Both the position numbers and the translations under genes were made by a program. The notes beneath the pieces were generated by a model that worked only from the letters and a program-made list of their open reading frames with translations, was not told the origin of the DNA and did not search any database. This document shows positions 54,549-64,000 of a DNA stretch of 64,000 bases, in pieces. The stretch covers positions 1-64,000 of the forward strand of contig NZ_PPXQ01000019.1 in the NCBI RefSeq assembly GCF_004798585.1, read 5' to 3'. The DNA comes from Massilia sp. Mn16-1_5. Lineage in GTDB: Bacteria; Pseudomonadota; Gammaproteobacteria; Burkholderiales; Burkholderiaceae_D. Position 1 is the stretch's first letter, and each line of letters begins with the position of its first letter.

Positions 54549-57356
54549 TCAACCCGTATTGCGCAACCCCGCTGCGACGCCGTTGATCGACAGGTGGATC
54601 CCGCGGTGCACACGCGGGTCCATCTCGCCCGGCTCGCGCGACATCGTGCGGTGGCGGTGGATCAGCTCGACCTGCAGGTGGTTCAGCGGGTCGAGGTAGG
54701 CGAAGCGGTTCTGAATCGAGCGCGCCAGCAGCGGATTCGATGCAAGGCGCTCGCTGGCACCGGTGATGGCCTCCAGCTGGCGCAGCGTCTCGCCATGCTC
54801 GGCCGCGATGCGCTTGAAGATGCGCTCGCGCAGGGCCGCATCCGGCACCAGGCCGGCATAGCGCGAGGCGATCGCGAGATCGGTCTTGGCCAGCACCATG
54901 TCCATGTTCGAGAGCAGGGTGGCGAAGAAGGGCCACTCGGCGAACATGGCCTGCAGGGTCTGCAGGCGCTCGCCCGAGCTATCTTCGTTCAGCCAGCCGC
55001 TGACTGCCGAACCGAAACCGTACCAGCCCGGCAGCAGCAGGCGGCACTGCCCCCAGCTGAAGCCCCAGGGAATCGCGCGCAGGTCTTCGATGCGGCGCGT
55101 CTTCTTGCGCGAAGCCGGGCGCGACCCCAGGTTCAGTTCCGCGATCTCGGCGATCGGCGTGGCTGCGAAGAAGTAATCCGTAAAGCCCGGGGTCTCGTAG
55201 ACCAGGTCGCGGTAGGCCGTGTAGGCGCGCTGCGACAGTTCCGCCATCACACTTTCGAACACGGCCAGGCGTTCTGCCTTGCCGCCTTCGCCTTCGTGCG
55301 GCATCAGGCTCGCTTCCAGCGTGGCGGCGACCAGCAATTCCAGGTTGCGGCGGCCGATTTCCGGGTTCGAGAATTTGGAAGCGATGATCTCGCCCTGTTC
55401 GGTCAGGCGGATCTGGCCGTTCACGGTGCCCGGCGGCTGCGCCAGGATCGCCTGGTAGCTCGGGCCGCCGCCGCGGCCGACGGTGCCGCCACGGCCGTGG
55501 AACAGGCGCAGCTTGACGCCGGCCCGTTCGAACACTTCGACCAGCTTCAGCTCGGCCTGGTAGAGCTCCCAGTTCGAGGTGAGGAAGCCGCCGTCCTTGT
55601 TCGAATCCGAGTAGCCGAGCATGACTTCCTGCAGGCGGCCCTGGTTGTGGACGATGCGCGTGACCGGCGGCAGTCCCATCCAGGCTTCCATGATGGCGGC
55701 GGCGCGCTGCAGGTCGGGGATGGTCTCGAACAGCGGAATCACCATCACATCCGAGACACCGGCGTTCGGACGCACCAGGCCCGCTTCCTTCAGCAGCAGC
55801 AGCACTTCCAGCAGGTCGGACACGGCCTCGGTATGCGAGATGATGTAGTTGCGGATCGCACGCGCGCCGTAGCGCTCGCGGATGTCGCGCGCGGCCCGCA
55901 CGATGGCCAGCTCGGACTGGGTCTCGTCGCTGTAGGTCTCGAAAGGCGAATACAGGAGGCGCGGCTGGGCGATCTCGGCCAGCAGCAGTTTGACTTTGGC
56001 GTCCTCGTCCAAGGCAGCATAGTCGGCTTCGACCTGCGCCTTTTCGAACAGCTCGGCCAGCACGCGTTCGTGGATGTCCGAGGTCTGGCGCATGTCGAGC
56101 GAGGCCAGATGAAAACCGAAGATGTGGGCGGCGCGCGTCAGGCCCGCGAGGCGCGGCGTCACCAGCATGGCGCCGTGGTTCGCCTTCAGGGACGCGGCGA
56201 TGGTCTCCAGGTCGACGGCGAATTCGGCCGCGTCCGCATACGGTTCGGCGTGGCCGACTTCCTTGCGCAGGATGTTGGTGGCGCCGAGTTCGCGCGCGCT
56301 GGCGGCCAGGCGCGCATACATGCCGATCAGGGCGCGCCGGTAGGGTTCGTCGGCGCGGTGGTCGGACTGGTCGGTCGAGCGCTCGGACAGGGCCTGCATG
56401 GCGGGCGTGATGTCGACCATCAGCGTCGAGGTCGAGAGTTCGGCGCCCAGCGTATGCACTTCCTCGAGGTAGTAGTCGAGGATGGTGGTCGCATGGCGCA
56501 TCGTCGCGTGGCGCATGGTGTCGGCATTCACGTTCGGATTGCCGTCGCGGTCGCCGCCGATCCAGCTGCCCATTTGCAGGTAGGCGGCGTCGCCCAGTTG
56601 CGGCGCGCTGCCGTGGTACTGGGCGCCGATCTCGTCCTCGATGTCGTCGTACAGCGATGGCAGCTCGCGCAGGAAAGTGATGCGGTAGTAGGAGAGGGCG
56701 TTCTCGATCTCGTCGGCGACCGTCAGCTTGGTGTAGCGCAGCATGCGGGTCTGCCACAGCGTGGCGATGCGGGCCTGCAGCAGCTGCAGGTTGCGCACCT
56801 GCTCCTTCGGCGTCAGGGGCTGGTCGCGTTCGGCCAGCAGGCGCGCGATGTCGTGCTCGGCGTCGAGGATGGATTTGCGCTGGACCTCGGTCGGGTGGGC
56901 CGTCAGCACCGGGGCGATCAGGGCGTTGCGCAGGAAAGTCTCGACCGTTTTCTGGTCGACGCCGGCGCCGCGCAGCTTGCCCAGTGCATGGCCGACGCTG
57001 CCTTCGCGCGGACGGGAGCCGGCAAGCAGGTGCGCGCGGCGGCGCCGGTTGTGGTGCTGGTCCTCGGCGATGTTGGCCAGGTGCGAGAAGTAGGAAAAGG
57101 CGCGCACCACCGAGATGGTCTGGTTGCGCGTCAGCTTGTGCAGCAGGGCGTTCAGCTCTTCGCCGGCTTGCGGGTCGGCGTCGCGCCGGAAGCGCACGGC
57201 GGTCTGGCGGATGGTTTCGACGACGTCGAAGACGGCATCGCCTTCCTGGTCGCGCAGCACGTCGCCGAGCAGGCGGCCGAGCAGGCGGATGTCTTCTTTC
57301 AGCGGGGCGTCCTTGTCGACGCTGTTGTTCGTTTCGGGTGCGACGGGTTTATCCAT
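54549..57356 (-). CDS. ppc: Phosphoenolpyruvate carboxylase
   Basis: Carboxylates PEP to oxaloacetate for anaplerosis. 935 residues, near the family length. Catalytic regions are intact: [14 protein letters not shown] (catalytic His) and [17 protein letters not shown]-terminus ends RNTG as in other PEPCs. ATG 57356 ([10 protein letters not shown]) chosen; a TTG at 57389 extends it without family support. Divergent from hemC. Confidence 0.97.
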   Translation of the reverse strand: MDKPVAPETNNSVDKDAPLKEDIRLLGRLLGDVLRDQEGDAVFDVVETIRQTAVRFRRDADPQAGEELNALLHKLTRNQTISVVRAFSYFSHLANIAEDQHHNRRRRAHLLAGSRPREGSVGHALGKLRGAGVDQKTVETFLRNALIAPVLTAHPTEVQRKSILDAEHDIARLLAERDQPLTPKEQVRNLQLLQARIATLWQTRMLRYTKLTVADEIENALSYYRITFLRELPSLYDDIEDEIGAQYHGSAPQLGDAAYLQMGSWIGGDRDGNPNVNADTMRHATMRHATTILDYYLEEVHTLGAELSTSTLMVDITPAMQALSERSTDQSDHRADEPYRRALIGMYARLAASARELGATNILRKEVGHAEPYADAAEFAVDLETIAASLKANHGAMLVTPRLAGLTRAAHIFGFHLASLDMRQTSDIHERVLAELFEKAQVEADYAALDEDAKVKLLLAEIAQPRLLYSPFETYSDETQSELAIVRAARDIRERYGARAIRNYIISHTEAVSDLLEVLLLLKEAGLVRPNAGVSDVMVIPLFETIPDLQRAAAIMEAWMGLPPVTRIVHNQGRLQEVMLGYSDSNKDGGFLTSNWELYQAELKLVEVFERAGVKLRLFHGRGGTVGRGGGPSYQAILAQPPGTVNGQIRLTEQGEIIASKFSNPEIGRRNLELLVAATLEASLMPHEGEGGKAERLAVFESVMAELSQRAYTAYRDLVYETPGFTDYFFAATPIAEIAELNLGSRPASRKKTRRIEDLRAIPWGFSWGQCRLLLPGWYGFGSAVSGWLNEDSSGERLQTLQAMFAEWPFFATLLSNMDMVLAKTDLAIASRYAGLVPDAALRERIFKRIAAEHGETLRQLEAITGASERLASNPLLARSIQNRFAYLDPLNHLQVELIHRHRTMSREPGEMDPRVHRGIHLSINGVAAGLRNTG

Positions 57357-57521
57357 TTCGAGCACTGTTCTCAAAGTCAGGTACACCAAAAGTGGACATG
57401 GCGATCAGCCATGTTTTGCAAGGGGCCGCATGCTAAAATTTGTGATCTTATGCAAGAGGCGTTACTGGGTCGGCCCGGTCGGCGCAACGACAGTGAAACA
57501 ATCCGTTTTGAAAGCAAAGAC

Positions 57522-58496
57522 ATGACGCAGCCAGCAGTACGCTTGCCATCCCAGCTGATCATCGCCTCGCGCGAGAGCCGCCTCGCCATGTGGCAGGCCG
57601 AGCACGTGCGCGATCGTCTCGCCGCATTATATCCAGATTGCCAAATCAGCATTCTCGGGATGACGACGCGTGGCGACCAGATCCTCGACCGCACGCTCTC
57701 CAAGGTCGGCGGCAAGGGCCTGTTCGTGAAGGAGCTCGAAGTGGCCATGGCCGAAGGCCGCGCCGACCTGGCCGTGCATTCGCTCAAGGACGTGCCGATG
57801 GACCTGCCGGATGGCTTCGAGCTGGCAGCCGTGCTCGAGCGCGAAGACCCGCGCGACGCCTTCGTGTCGAACGATTACGCCAGCCTGGACGAACTGCCTC
57901 CCGGCGCCGTCGTGGGTACGAGCAGCCTGCGGCGCCAGGCCCTGGTCGCGGCGCGCTATCCGCACCTGGTCATCAAGCCGCTGCGCGGCAACCTCGACAC
58001 CCGCCTCGGCAAGCTCGATCGCGGCGAGTACGCGGCCATCATCCTGGCGGCCGCGGGCCTGATCCGCCTGGGCCTGCCGCAGCGTATCCGCAGCGTGCTG
58101 GCGCCGGAACTGAGCCTGCCGGCCGCCGGCCAGGGCGCGATGGCGATCGAGATCGCAAGCGGCCCGCGCACCGATGGCGTCGACTTGCAGGCCATCCTCG
58201 CGCCGCTGAACCACAGCGCCACCCGCCACGCCGTGCTGGCCGAGCGCAAGGTCTCGAAGATTTTTGGCGGCAGCTGCCAGATCCCGCTGGCGGCCCACGC
58301 CATCGTCGACGGCGCCAACATGCACCTGCGCGCGATGGTCGCCACGCCCGACGGCAAGCGCAGCGCCTTTGCCGAACTGACGGGACTCGCCGAGCAGCCG
58401 GAACTGCTGGGCGAGCAGGTGTCGAAGCTGCTGGAAGAACAGGACGCGCAGGCGATCCTGGCGGTCTGCCGCCAGGAAGCCGCGGCGGACGCCTGA
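57522..58496 (+). CDS. hemC: Hydroxymethylbilane synthase HemC
   Basis: Polymerises four porphobilinogen molecules to hydroxymethylbilane in tetrapyrrole synthesis. 324 residues with [29 protein letters not shown] and the dipyrromethane cofactor Cys252 in [12 protein letters not shown]. First gene of hemC-hemD-hemX-hemY. Start ATG 57522 ([12 protein letters not shown]). Confidence 0.97.
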   Translation: MTQPAVRLPSQLIIASRESRLAMWQAEHVRDRLAALYPDCQISILGMTTRGDQILDRTLSKVGGKGLFVKELEVAMAEGRADLAVHSLKDVPMDLPDGFELAAVLEREDPRDAFVSNDYASLDELPPGAVVGTSSLRRQALVAARYPHLVIKPLRGNLDTRLGKLDRGEYAAIILAAAGLIRLGLPQRIRSVLAPELSLPAAGQGAMAIEIASGPRTDGVDLQAILAPLNHSATRHAVLAERKVSKIFGGSCQIPLAAHAIVDGANMHLRAMVATPDGKRSAFAELTGLAEQPELLGEQVSKLLEEQDAQAILAVCRQEAAADA

Positions 58497-58515
58497 GCGG
58501 CCGCTCTTGACCCCG

Positions 58516-59283
58516 ATGTCCGGCGCCGTCGTCATCACCCGCCCGCGTGCCCAGGCCGACGGCCTGGCGCATGCCGTCGCACGCCTCGGGCGCACGCCGG
58601 TCCTGCTGCCGCTGCTGGAGATCGCGCCGCTGCCCGACCAGTCGCAGCTCTGCGCGGTGCTGGCCGGTCTCGATCAGTACGCGCTGGTCGCCTTCGTCTC
58701 GCCGAACGCCATCGACGCGGCGTTTGCGCACGTCGGACAATGGCCACGCCAGGTGGCGCTGGCCGTATTGGGCGAGGGCAGCCGCATCGCCCTGGCACGC
58801 CACGGGCTCGACGCGTCGAACGCCACCGTCCTCGGTCCGCTGGACCCGACGCGCAGCGATTCCGAGAACCTGCTGGCCTCGCTCGACCTGGCCCAGCTGG
58901 CCGGCAAGCGCGTCCTGATCGTGCGCGGCGAGTCCGGGCGCGAGCTGATGGCCGACGGTTTCCGCGCCGCCGGCGCCGAGGTGACGATCGTGGCGGCTTA
59001 CCGCCGTAGCGTGCCGGCGCTCAGTCCGGCTCTGGCGGCCCAGCTGCATGCCTTGCTGGCCGCCCCGAACGACTGGATAATCACGAGCTCGGAAGCGCTG
59101 CGGGGGCTGTTCGACCTGCTGCGCCGGCTCGGCGACGCTGAAGTAGAAAAGATGCAACAGCAGCACGTCATCGTGCCGCACGCCCGGATCGCCGCCACCG
59201 CGCAGGCACTCGGGCTGGCGCGGGTGACGCTTACCGGCTCGGGCGACGAGCGTTTGCTTGCCGCGTTACAATCTCAAAAATGA
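58516..59283 (+). CDS. hemD: Uroporphyrinogen-III synthase HemD
   Basis: Closes hydroxymethylbilane to uroporphyrinogen III. 255 residues. Although sequence varies widely in this family, VVITRPRAQADGLAHAVA at the N-terminus and WIITSSEALRGLFDLL near the C-terminus are typical. ATG 58516 chosen over TTG 58507. Overlaps hemX by ATGA. Confidence 0.92.
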   Translation: MSGAVVITRPRAQADGLAHAVARLGRTPVLLPLLEIAPLPDQSQLCAVLAGLDQYALVAFVSPNAIDAAFAHVGQWPRQVALAVLGEGSRIALARHGLDASNATVLGPLDPTRSDSENLLASLDLAQLAGKRVLIVRGESGRELMADGFRAAGAEVTIVAAYRRSVPALSPALAAQLHALLAAPNDWIITSSEALRGLFDLLRRLGDAEVEKMQQQHVIVPHARIAATAQALGLARVTLTGSGDERLLAALQSQK

Positions 59284-60410
59284 ACGAACTGCCGAATAAT
59301 CCAGAGCTGCCACCGACGCAGCCACCCGCTCCCGACACCTACCGCACTCGTGCGCCCGAACGCAGGGCCGGCCCCGGCCTGGCCGAACAGCTGACCCGGC
59401 CGCTGTCGCTGGCCGTGATCGCGCTGGGCGTGCTGCTGGCGGTCCAGACCTGGTCGAGCCATAGCCGCATCAACACCCTGCGCCAGGAAATGGCGCGCAG
59501 CCTGCAAAAGGGCAACGAGACCAATGCCGAGACCGCCTCGCTGGCGCGCGACATCGCCGAGCAGTCGAAAGCCTTGCAGTTGAAAGTCGGCGTGCTGGAA
59601 AGCCGCCAGCTCGAGAACCAGAGCCAGCAGATGGCGCTGGAACAGCTGTATGCCGACCTGTCGAAGAGCCGCGACGAGTGGGCGCTGTCCGAGGTCGAGC
59701 AGGTCCTGTCCACCGCCAGCCAGCAGCTGCAGTTGGCGGGCAATGTGCAGGGCGCCCTGATCGCGCTGCAGAATGCCGACCGCTCGCTGGCGCGCTCGGA
59801 CAAGCCGCAATTCATCGCCGTGCGCCGCGCGATCGCCGCCGACATGGAAAAGCTCAAGGCGACCCCGGCGGTGGACCTGGCCGGCGTGGCCGTGCGCCTC
59901 GACAGCGTGATCGCCCAGGTCGACACGCTGCCGCTGCTGTCGGACGAGAAGCCGCTGCTGCCGGCCGCGCCCGTACGCTCCCAGCGTACCCCGCCATCCG
60001 GCAAGGAGGCCGCGCCCGCAGTTTCCCTTGGCATCGGCGAGCGCATGCTCGCCACCTGGCGCAACTGGAGCGAAGAGATGTGGGACGACGTGCGCCAGCT
60101 GATCCGGGTGCGCAGCGTCAACACGCCGGAAGCGCTGATGCTCTCGCCGGACCAGAATTATTTTGTCCGCGAAAACCTCAAATTGCGTCTCCTGAATGCG
60201 CGCCTGGCCCTGCTGTCGCGCGACGAGACCACCTTCGCGGGCGACCTGACGGCGGCCCAGGATACGCTGAACAAGTATTTCGACACGCGCGCCCGCACCA
60301 CCCAGCAAGCCCAGTCGGCGCTGCGCCAGGTGCAGGCGAACAACCTCGCGATCGAGATGCCGACGCTGGCCGACAGCCTGAACGCCGTGCGCAACTACAA
60401 GAAGCCATAA
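59280..60410 (+). CDS. hemX: HemX-like membrane protein
   Basis: 376 residues. One membrane helix (about 38-58), then a coiled-coil and a helical periplasmic domain (SRINTLRQEMARSLQKGNETN). It is annotated as uroporphyrinogen-III C-methyltransferase-like but lacks the methyltransferase SAM-binding fold, so it is more likely a membrane scaffold of haem synthesis enzymes. Coupled to hemD by ATGA. Confidence 0.88.
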   Translation: MNELPNNPELPPTQPPAPDTYRTRAPERRAGPGLAEQLTRPLSLAVIALGVLLAVQTWSSHSRINTLRQEMARSLQKGNETNAETASLARDIAEQSKALQLKVGVLESRQLENQSQQMALEQLYADLSKSRDEWALSEVEQVLSTASQQLQLAGNVQGALIALQNADRSLARSDKPQFIAVRRAIAADMEKLKATPAVDLAGVAVRLDSVIAQVDTLPLLSDEKPLLPAAPVRSQRTPPSGKEAAPAVSLGIGERMLATWRNWSEEMWDDVRQLIRVRSVNTPEALMLSPDQNYFVRENLKLRLLNARLALLSRDETTFAGDLTAAQDTLNKYFDTRARTTQQAQSALRQVQANNLAIEMPTLADSLNAVRNYKKP

Positions 60411-60414
60411 CAAT

Positions 60415-61611
60415 ATGCGTCTACTTCTCTGGCTAGTCGCCCTGATGGCCGCGGCCATCGGCATCGCCGTGACGGCGCGCTTCAATCCGGGCAACGTGGT
60501 GTTCTTCTACCCGCCGCACCGGATCGACATGTCGCTGAACCTGTTCGTGGTGCTGATCGCCTTGCTGTTCCTCGTGCTGTACGGGGTGGCGCGCGCGGTG
60601 AATGCCACCCTGCGCATGCCCGAACGTGTGGCCGCCTACCGTCAGCGCAAGCGCGAGCGCGAGGGCAACAAGGGCTTGCGCGACGCCTTGAAAGCCCTGT
60701 TCGAAGGCCGCTTCGGCCACGCCGAAAAGGCCGCGATGCGCGCCGCCGAGCTGCCCGAGAACGCGGGTCTGGCCGCCCTGATCGGGGCGCGCGCCGCGCA
60801 CCGCATGCGCGAACCGGCCCGGCGCGAGGCCTGGCTGGCCGGCGTCGCCCACGACAACACGCTCAAGACGGCGCGCCTGATGACGGTCATCGAGCTGCTG
60901 GTCGACGACCACCAGCCGGAAGCGGCGCTGGCGGCCGTGGCCGAACTGAACGCCAGCGGCCAGCGCCACATCCACGCCCTGCAATGGTCGATGAAGGCCA
61001 ACCAGCAAGCGCGCAACTGGCCCGAAGTGCTGCGCCTGGTGCGCATCCTGGACAAGAGAAAAGCACTGCATCCGGCGCTGGCCGCGCGCCTGCGCGAGCT
61101 GGCCTACGAGGCGCTGCTGTCGGAAGAGGGACGCGATCCGGAAGCGATCCGGCGCGTCTGGGCCGGCGTGCCCGCCAGCGACCGTACGCAACCCTACATC
61201 GCGGCGCGCGCGGCGATGGCCTTCAATGCCAGCGGCCTGCAGGACGAGGCGCGCGTGATCGCCGAGGAAGCCCTGAAGGCCGGCTGGGACGAGCGCGTGG
61301 TGCGCGCCTACCGCGATGCCGCGGGACCTGCCGGTTCGCCCACCTTGCTGGCCCAGATCGAGCACTGCGAAGCCTGGCTGCGCGAGCGCCCGAACGACCC
61401 GGAACTGGCGCTCACCCTGGGTTCCCTCTGCCTGCGCCAGAAACTCTGGGGCAAGGCCCAGCGCTATCTCGAGCAGGCGCTGTCGGATGCCACCCAGTCG
61501 GAGATGGTGCGCGATATCCACCTGAAGCTGGCGCAGCTGCACGAGGCGCTGGGGCAGGAGGAACCGGCGGCGAGCCATTATCGGCAGAGTGCGCTGGCGA
61601 CGATGCTTTGA
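60415..61611 (+). CDS. hemY: HemY-like TPR membrane protein
   Basis: 398 residues. Two N-terminal membrane helices (about 1-20 and 40-62), then helical repeats resembling tetratricopeptide repeats. Last gene of the operon, four bases after hemX. Known in Proteobacteria as a protein linked to haem synthesis but not the protoporphyrinogen oxidase of the same name in Gram-positives. Confidence 0.9.
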   Translation: MRLLLWLVALMAAAIGIAVTARFNPGNVVFFYPPHRIDMSLNLFVVLIALLFLVLYGVARAVNATLRMPERVAAYRQRKREREGNKGLRDALKALFEGRFGHAEKAAMRAAELPENAGLAALIGARAAHRMREPARREAWLAGVAHDNTLKTARLMTVIELLVDDHQPEAALAAVAELNASGQRHIHALQWSMKANQQARNWPEVLRLVRILDKRKALHPALAARLRELAYEALLSEEGRDPEAIRRVWAGVPASDRTQPYIAARAAMAFNASGLQDEARVIAEEALKAGWDERVVRAYRDAAGPAGSPTLLAQIEHCEAWLRERPNDPELALTLGSLCLRQKLWGKAQRYLEQALSDATQSEMVRDIHLKLAQLHEALGQEEPAASHYRQSALATML

Positions 61612-61914
61612 AGGCGGGTGTCGCGGCTAGCGCGATGCGTTCCGCCATGTCCGCCGTGGCACGCGGGCATGCCCGCCCTACGTTACACAACGGTTCCATG
61701 AACTCGCAACGGGCGGTGGTGCACCGTAGGGCGGGCATGCCCGCGGGTTCAGACGGTCGAATGGCCAAGGCGCATCGGCCACCGGCCAACTACGCCGCAC
61801 GTACCCAGTACCTCACCGACCAATTCGCACGGCAAGGTGCTGCGCCGCACAAGCGTATGCCGATTAGATATAATGCCTCCCTTTATTGAATTTTCAGCAA
61901 CCAAGGACTAAGCC
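61612..61914. other. 303-bp intergenic region between hemY and ppa
   Basis: Contains the REP-like pair above and, near its end, a -10 TATAAT (61869-61874) for ppa with no good -35. Otherwise nothing coding. Confidence 0.6.
61662..61745. repeat. 21-bp perfect inverted repeat pair, REP-like (CGTAGGGCGGGC family)
   Basis: Arms 61662-61682 and 61725-61745 are perfectly complementary, with a 42-base spacer. Each arm contains the 14-bp palindrome GCGGGCATGCCCGC. The CGTAGGGYGGGC core is shared with the repeat at 10122-10197. It sits between hemY and ppa, and no transposase of the RAYT type lies in the window. Confidence 0.85.
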
Positions 61915-62454
61915 ATGAGCCTCAACAACGTCCCAGCCGGCCGCGATGTGCCGAACGACTTCAACGTTATCATCGAAATCCCGATGAACGCCGATCCGAT
62001 CAAGTACGAAGTGGACAAGGACACCGGCGCGATCTTCGTCGACCGCTTCATGGGCACCGCGATGCACTACCCGTGCAACTACGGCTATGTGCCGCAGACC
62101 CTGTCGGACGATGGCGACCCATGCGACGTGCTGGTCATCACCCCGTTCCCGCTGATCCCTGGCGTCGTCGTGCGCTGCCGCGCCATCGGCGTGCTGAAGA
62201 TGACCGACGAAGCCGGCGCCGATGCCAAGATCCTGGCCGTGCCTGTCGACAAGATCCTGCCGATCTACAGCCACTGGCAAAAGCCGGAAGACCTGCAGGA
62301 CCTGCGCCTGCAGCAGATCCAGCACTTCTTCGAGCACTACAAGGACCTCGAAAAAGGCAAGTGGGTCAAGGTCGACGGCTGGGCTGGCCCGGACGAAGCG
62401 AAGGCCGAGATCGTCAGCGGCGTCGCTGCATACAAGGCAAAAGCGCAGCAGTAA
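61915..62454 (+). CDS. ppa: Inorganic pyrophosphatase
   Basis: Hydrolyses pyrophosphate to phosphate, pulling biosynthesis forward. 179 residues, typical family I length. Signature [11 protein letters not shown] with the Asp metal ligands, and [16 protein letters not shown] near the N-terminus. GGACTAAGCC lies before ATG 61915. Confidence 0.97.
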   Translation: MSLNNVPAGRDVPNDFNVIIEIPMNADPIKYEVDKDTGAIFVDRFMGTAMHYPCNYGYVPQTLSDDGDPCDVLVITPFPLIPGVVVRCRAIGVLKMTDEAGADAKILAVPVDKILPIYSHWQKPEDLQDLRLQQIQHFFEHYKDLEKGKWVKVDGWAGPDEAKAEIVSGVAAYKAKAQQ

Positions 62455-62474
62455 TTTATTTGCGTCTCGTAAAG

Positions 62475-62509
62475 AGGCCCGGCACCGTGAAGGTGGCCGG
62501 GCCTTTTTT
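62475..62509 (+). terminator. Rho-independent terminator of ppa
   Basis: Long GC stem with AGGCCCGGC (62475-62483) paired to GCCGGGCCT (62496-62504), inner ACC/GGT pairs, then a T-run (62504-62509). It ends 17 bases before the convergent gene. Confidence 0.88.
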
Positions 62510-62526
62510 ATTGCTGTGTTACCGGC

Positions 62527-63957
62527 TTACCAGCCGATATCGCGCAGCAGCGGGTAAGTGAGATCGCGCGGCGGCGTCACCGTGTGCGACAGATCCGAGT
62601 TGATCGAGGGCTCCATCAGCTGGTTCGGCTTGGCCTCGGTCGTGTAGTGCGACACCGAGGAGCCGGGCTGATTCGGATTCGGCGTGTACATCAGGATGCG
62701 GCGCTGCTCGTCGGCACCTGCCAGCCGGTACTTGTAGACGCCGAGGCTGGCAAGGACGCCGGAGCGGTGGCGCGAGCGCGTCTGCAGGGCCGCGCGCAGC
62801 CTCACGCCGTCCGCCTGGCTGATGCGTACGGACGGAATCCTGATGCTCGGGTCGCTGCCGCTCAGGCCGGTCGGCTCGCCCGGCGCATTGTCGGCCACGA
62901 TCATGGCGATCGCGCCCGCCGCCTGCACGTTGCGGGCCTTGTCGACGAAGGGGCAGGTACCGCGCGAGACGAGCGCGATGTTGCCACGGATGGACCAGGC
63001 GTTTTGCTTGGGTAAGGGCGCGCAGGCGAGACCCGTGCCGTCGGGCTGGTCGATCACCGGCATCACCTGCCCCTTGACGGCTTTGCGGCCGAGCGGCGGA
63101 CCGAAGGAGGCGTCGCCGACCAGGTAGTCGCCGGCCGCCTTCCCGGCCGCCTTGCCGAAGACGGTCAGGCGCGAGCGCGGATCGAGCACCGCCGGTACCG
63201 CCGCGGTGACGATCGGGCCGTTCCAGGACAGGCCCCTGCTGCTGATGGCGGAGGCGACCCGCTGTTCCGGCGTCATGTTGACCCAGAGCTGCTCGTTGCG
63301 GTTGTCCACCAGGAAGTGGTCCCAGACCGAGGGGATGTCGAGGATTTCGGCGCCGGTCTCGTCGTCGGTGAAGGTCTGGAAACCGAGGCCGTGCGCCATC
63401 TCGTGCAGCAGCACCGTGACGAGGTCGGTCGCTTCGCCGGCGTTGTTGTCGAGCCCCAGATAGAAGCCGGGGCCCGGCAGGCAATCGGGAAACAGGCCGA
63501 GGCGCGAATTGAAACGCGCGACGATGTGCGGCTCGCCCGGTGTGGCGGTATCGACACCGGCCAGCTTGCTCGCCAGTGCGCTCGGATACCAGGTGTTCGG
63601 GCGCGGCGCATTCGTGAAGTCGGCGAAGATCTCATTGGCGCCCGCCGAGCCCAGCACGGCGCTGTTCTCGGTGCAGGACAGCGGCACGAAGGAGGCGCCG
63701 ATGCGGATCGGGACGGTGCTGCTGAGGGTGGCGCCCCAGATGTCGGCCGCGTGCTGAAAGGCGATCAGGCGCTGCTGGCCGAGCGTGGTGCCGGTGTTGC
63801 CGCCCACCGGTGCGACCGGCGTCGGGTCGTTGAAGCCGACACCCGGGGCATTCTGGTTGATGATGGTGACGGTAGCGGCCTGGGCGCTGCACAGCGCGCC
63901 CGCCAGGGCGGCACCCGACAGCAGCAAAGACGAGAGGGTCCGGGAGGTTTTAGTCAT
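62527..63957 (-). CDS. Exported PA-domain protein with HExxH metallopeptidase-like motif
   Basis: 476 residues, signal peptide (cleavage likely after AQA at 27). A metal-binding motif HEMAHGLGF at 185-193. The third metzincin ligand position (195) is Thr rather than His or Asp, so metal coordination is uncertain. A PA domain (about 285-405, with GNIALVSRGTCPFVDKARNVQ and AGAIAMIVADNAPGEP) follows, and the protein ends PLLRDIGW. A GAGGAAC site lies upstream of the ATG at 63957. A secreted peptidase is the simplest reading. Confidence 0.75.
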   Translation of the reverse strand: MTKTSRTLSSLLLSGAALAGALCSAQAATVTIINQNAPGVGFNDPTPVAPVGGNTGTTLGQQRLIAFQHAADIWGATLSSTVPIRIGASFVPLSCTENSAVLGSAGANEIFADFTNAPRPNTWYPSALASKLAGVDTATPGEPHIVARFNSRLGLFPDCLPGPGFYLGLDNNAGEATDLVTVLLHEMAHGLGFQTFTDDETGAEILDIPSVWDHFLVDNRNEQLWVNMTPEQRVASAISSRGLSWNGPIVTAAVPAVLDPRSRLTVFGKAAGKAAGDYLVGDASFGPPLGRKAVKGQVMPVIDQPDGTGLACAPLPKQNAWSIRGNIALVSRGTCPFVDKARNVQAAGAIAMIVADNAPGEPTGLSGSDPSIRIPSVRISQADGVRLRAALQTRSRHRSGVLASLGVYKYRLAGADEQRRILMYTPNPNQPGSSVSHYTTEAKPNQLMEPSINSDLSHTVTPPRDLTYPLLRDIGW

Positions 63958-64000
63958 GGCGATGTTCCTCGTTGTGCGCGGCGGATGCGGGAGCGTGGAC

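Noticed and set aside
54594-57521. Very long open frame on the plus strand (part of a 1300-codon frame) through the ppc region into hemC
   Set aside because: It is antisense to the fully conserved ppc gene; only the last 324 codons are HemC. The rest has His/Arg/Ala-rich composition typical of shadow frames in GC-rich DNA.

Overview
The window is chromosomal DNA of a high-GC Gram-negative betaproteobacterium, most likely an Oxalobacteraceae member close to Massilia. This is inferred from protein content (hemC-hemD-hemX-hemY, two phasins, an alanine-rich extended RpoD, SuhB/TrmJ pair, ars operon with arsH) and from base composition; no rRNA or tRNA gene was found to confirm it. The window is almost fully coding. 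I saw no insertion sequence, prophage or CRISPR array.

Layout. 1-4.6 kb: RhlE-like helicase (cut by the window edge), suhB, trmJ, DUF2145 pair. 4.6-10.1 kb: Tat-exported small subunit + GMC oxidoreductase + an unusual alpha/beta-hydrolase fused to a receiver domain, then a phasin, a TetR regulator and a LOG-family enzyme. 10.1-14.6 kb: a porin / PstS-like protein / GGDEF-EAL operon. 14.8-20.9 kb: two back-to-back arsenic modules, a classical arsR-arsC-arsB-arsH operon and a divergent arsR-like / Cys-tailed flavoprotein / MFS operon with duplicated operators. 20.8-27.6 kb: stress and housekeeping genes (YgjP-like metallopeptidase, KGG protein, hemerythrin, phasin, quinone-oxidoreductase-like enzyme, purU, yaeQ, PCu(A)C chaperone, DUF2807, YdcZ). 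27.7-36.6 kb: a PilT/PilU-like ATPase followed by a two-component island of three complex histidine kinases, a LuxR-type regulator and a stand-alone receiver. 36.6-39.8 kb: MHS transporter, ModA-like binding protein and divergent LysR regulator. 39.8-42.7 kb: small or poorly characterised membrane and Sel1 proteins. 42.8-44.7 kb: two c-type cytochromes. 44.8-49.1 kb: RNase D-like exonuclease with a ProQ-family protein, divergent from rpoD. 49.3-54.5 kb: chemotaxis receptor, outer-membrane transporter-like protein, GHL10 glycosidase-like protein. 54.5-62.5 kb: ppc divergent from hemCDXY, then ppa. 62.5-64 kb: secreted HExxH/PA-domain protein.

How the genes work together. The clearest functional units are the double arsenic module (reduction, efflux, organoarsenical oxidation, plus a second regulator with its own operator), the haem-precursor operon, the sugar/alcohol-oxidising GMC-Tat pair that may use a c-type cytochrome, and the signalling island, where the LuxR regulator is the only DNA-binding output seen. 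The features most worth a second look are the hydrolase-receiver fusion, the paired TGCAAA palindromes upstream of that operon, the Cys-tailed arsenic flavoprotein, and the palindrome-rich proQ/rpoD intergenic region.
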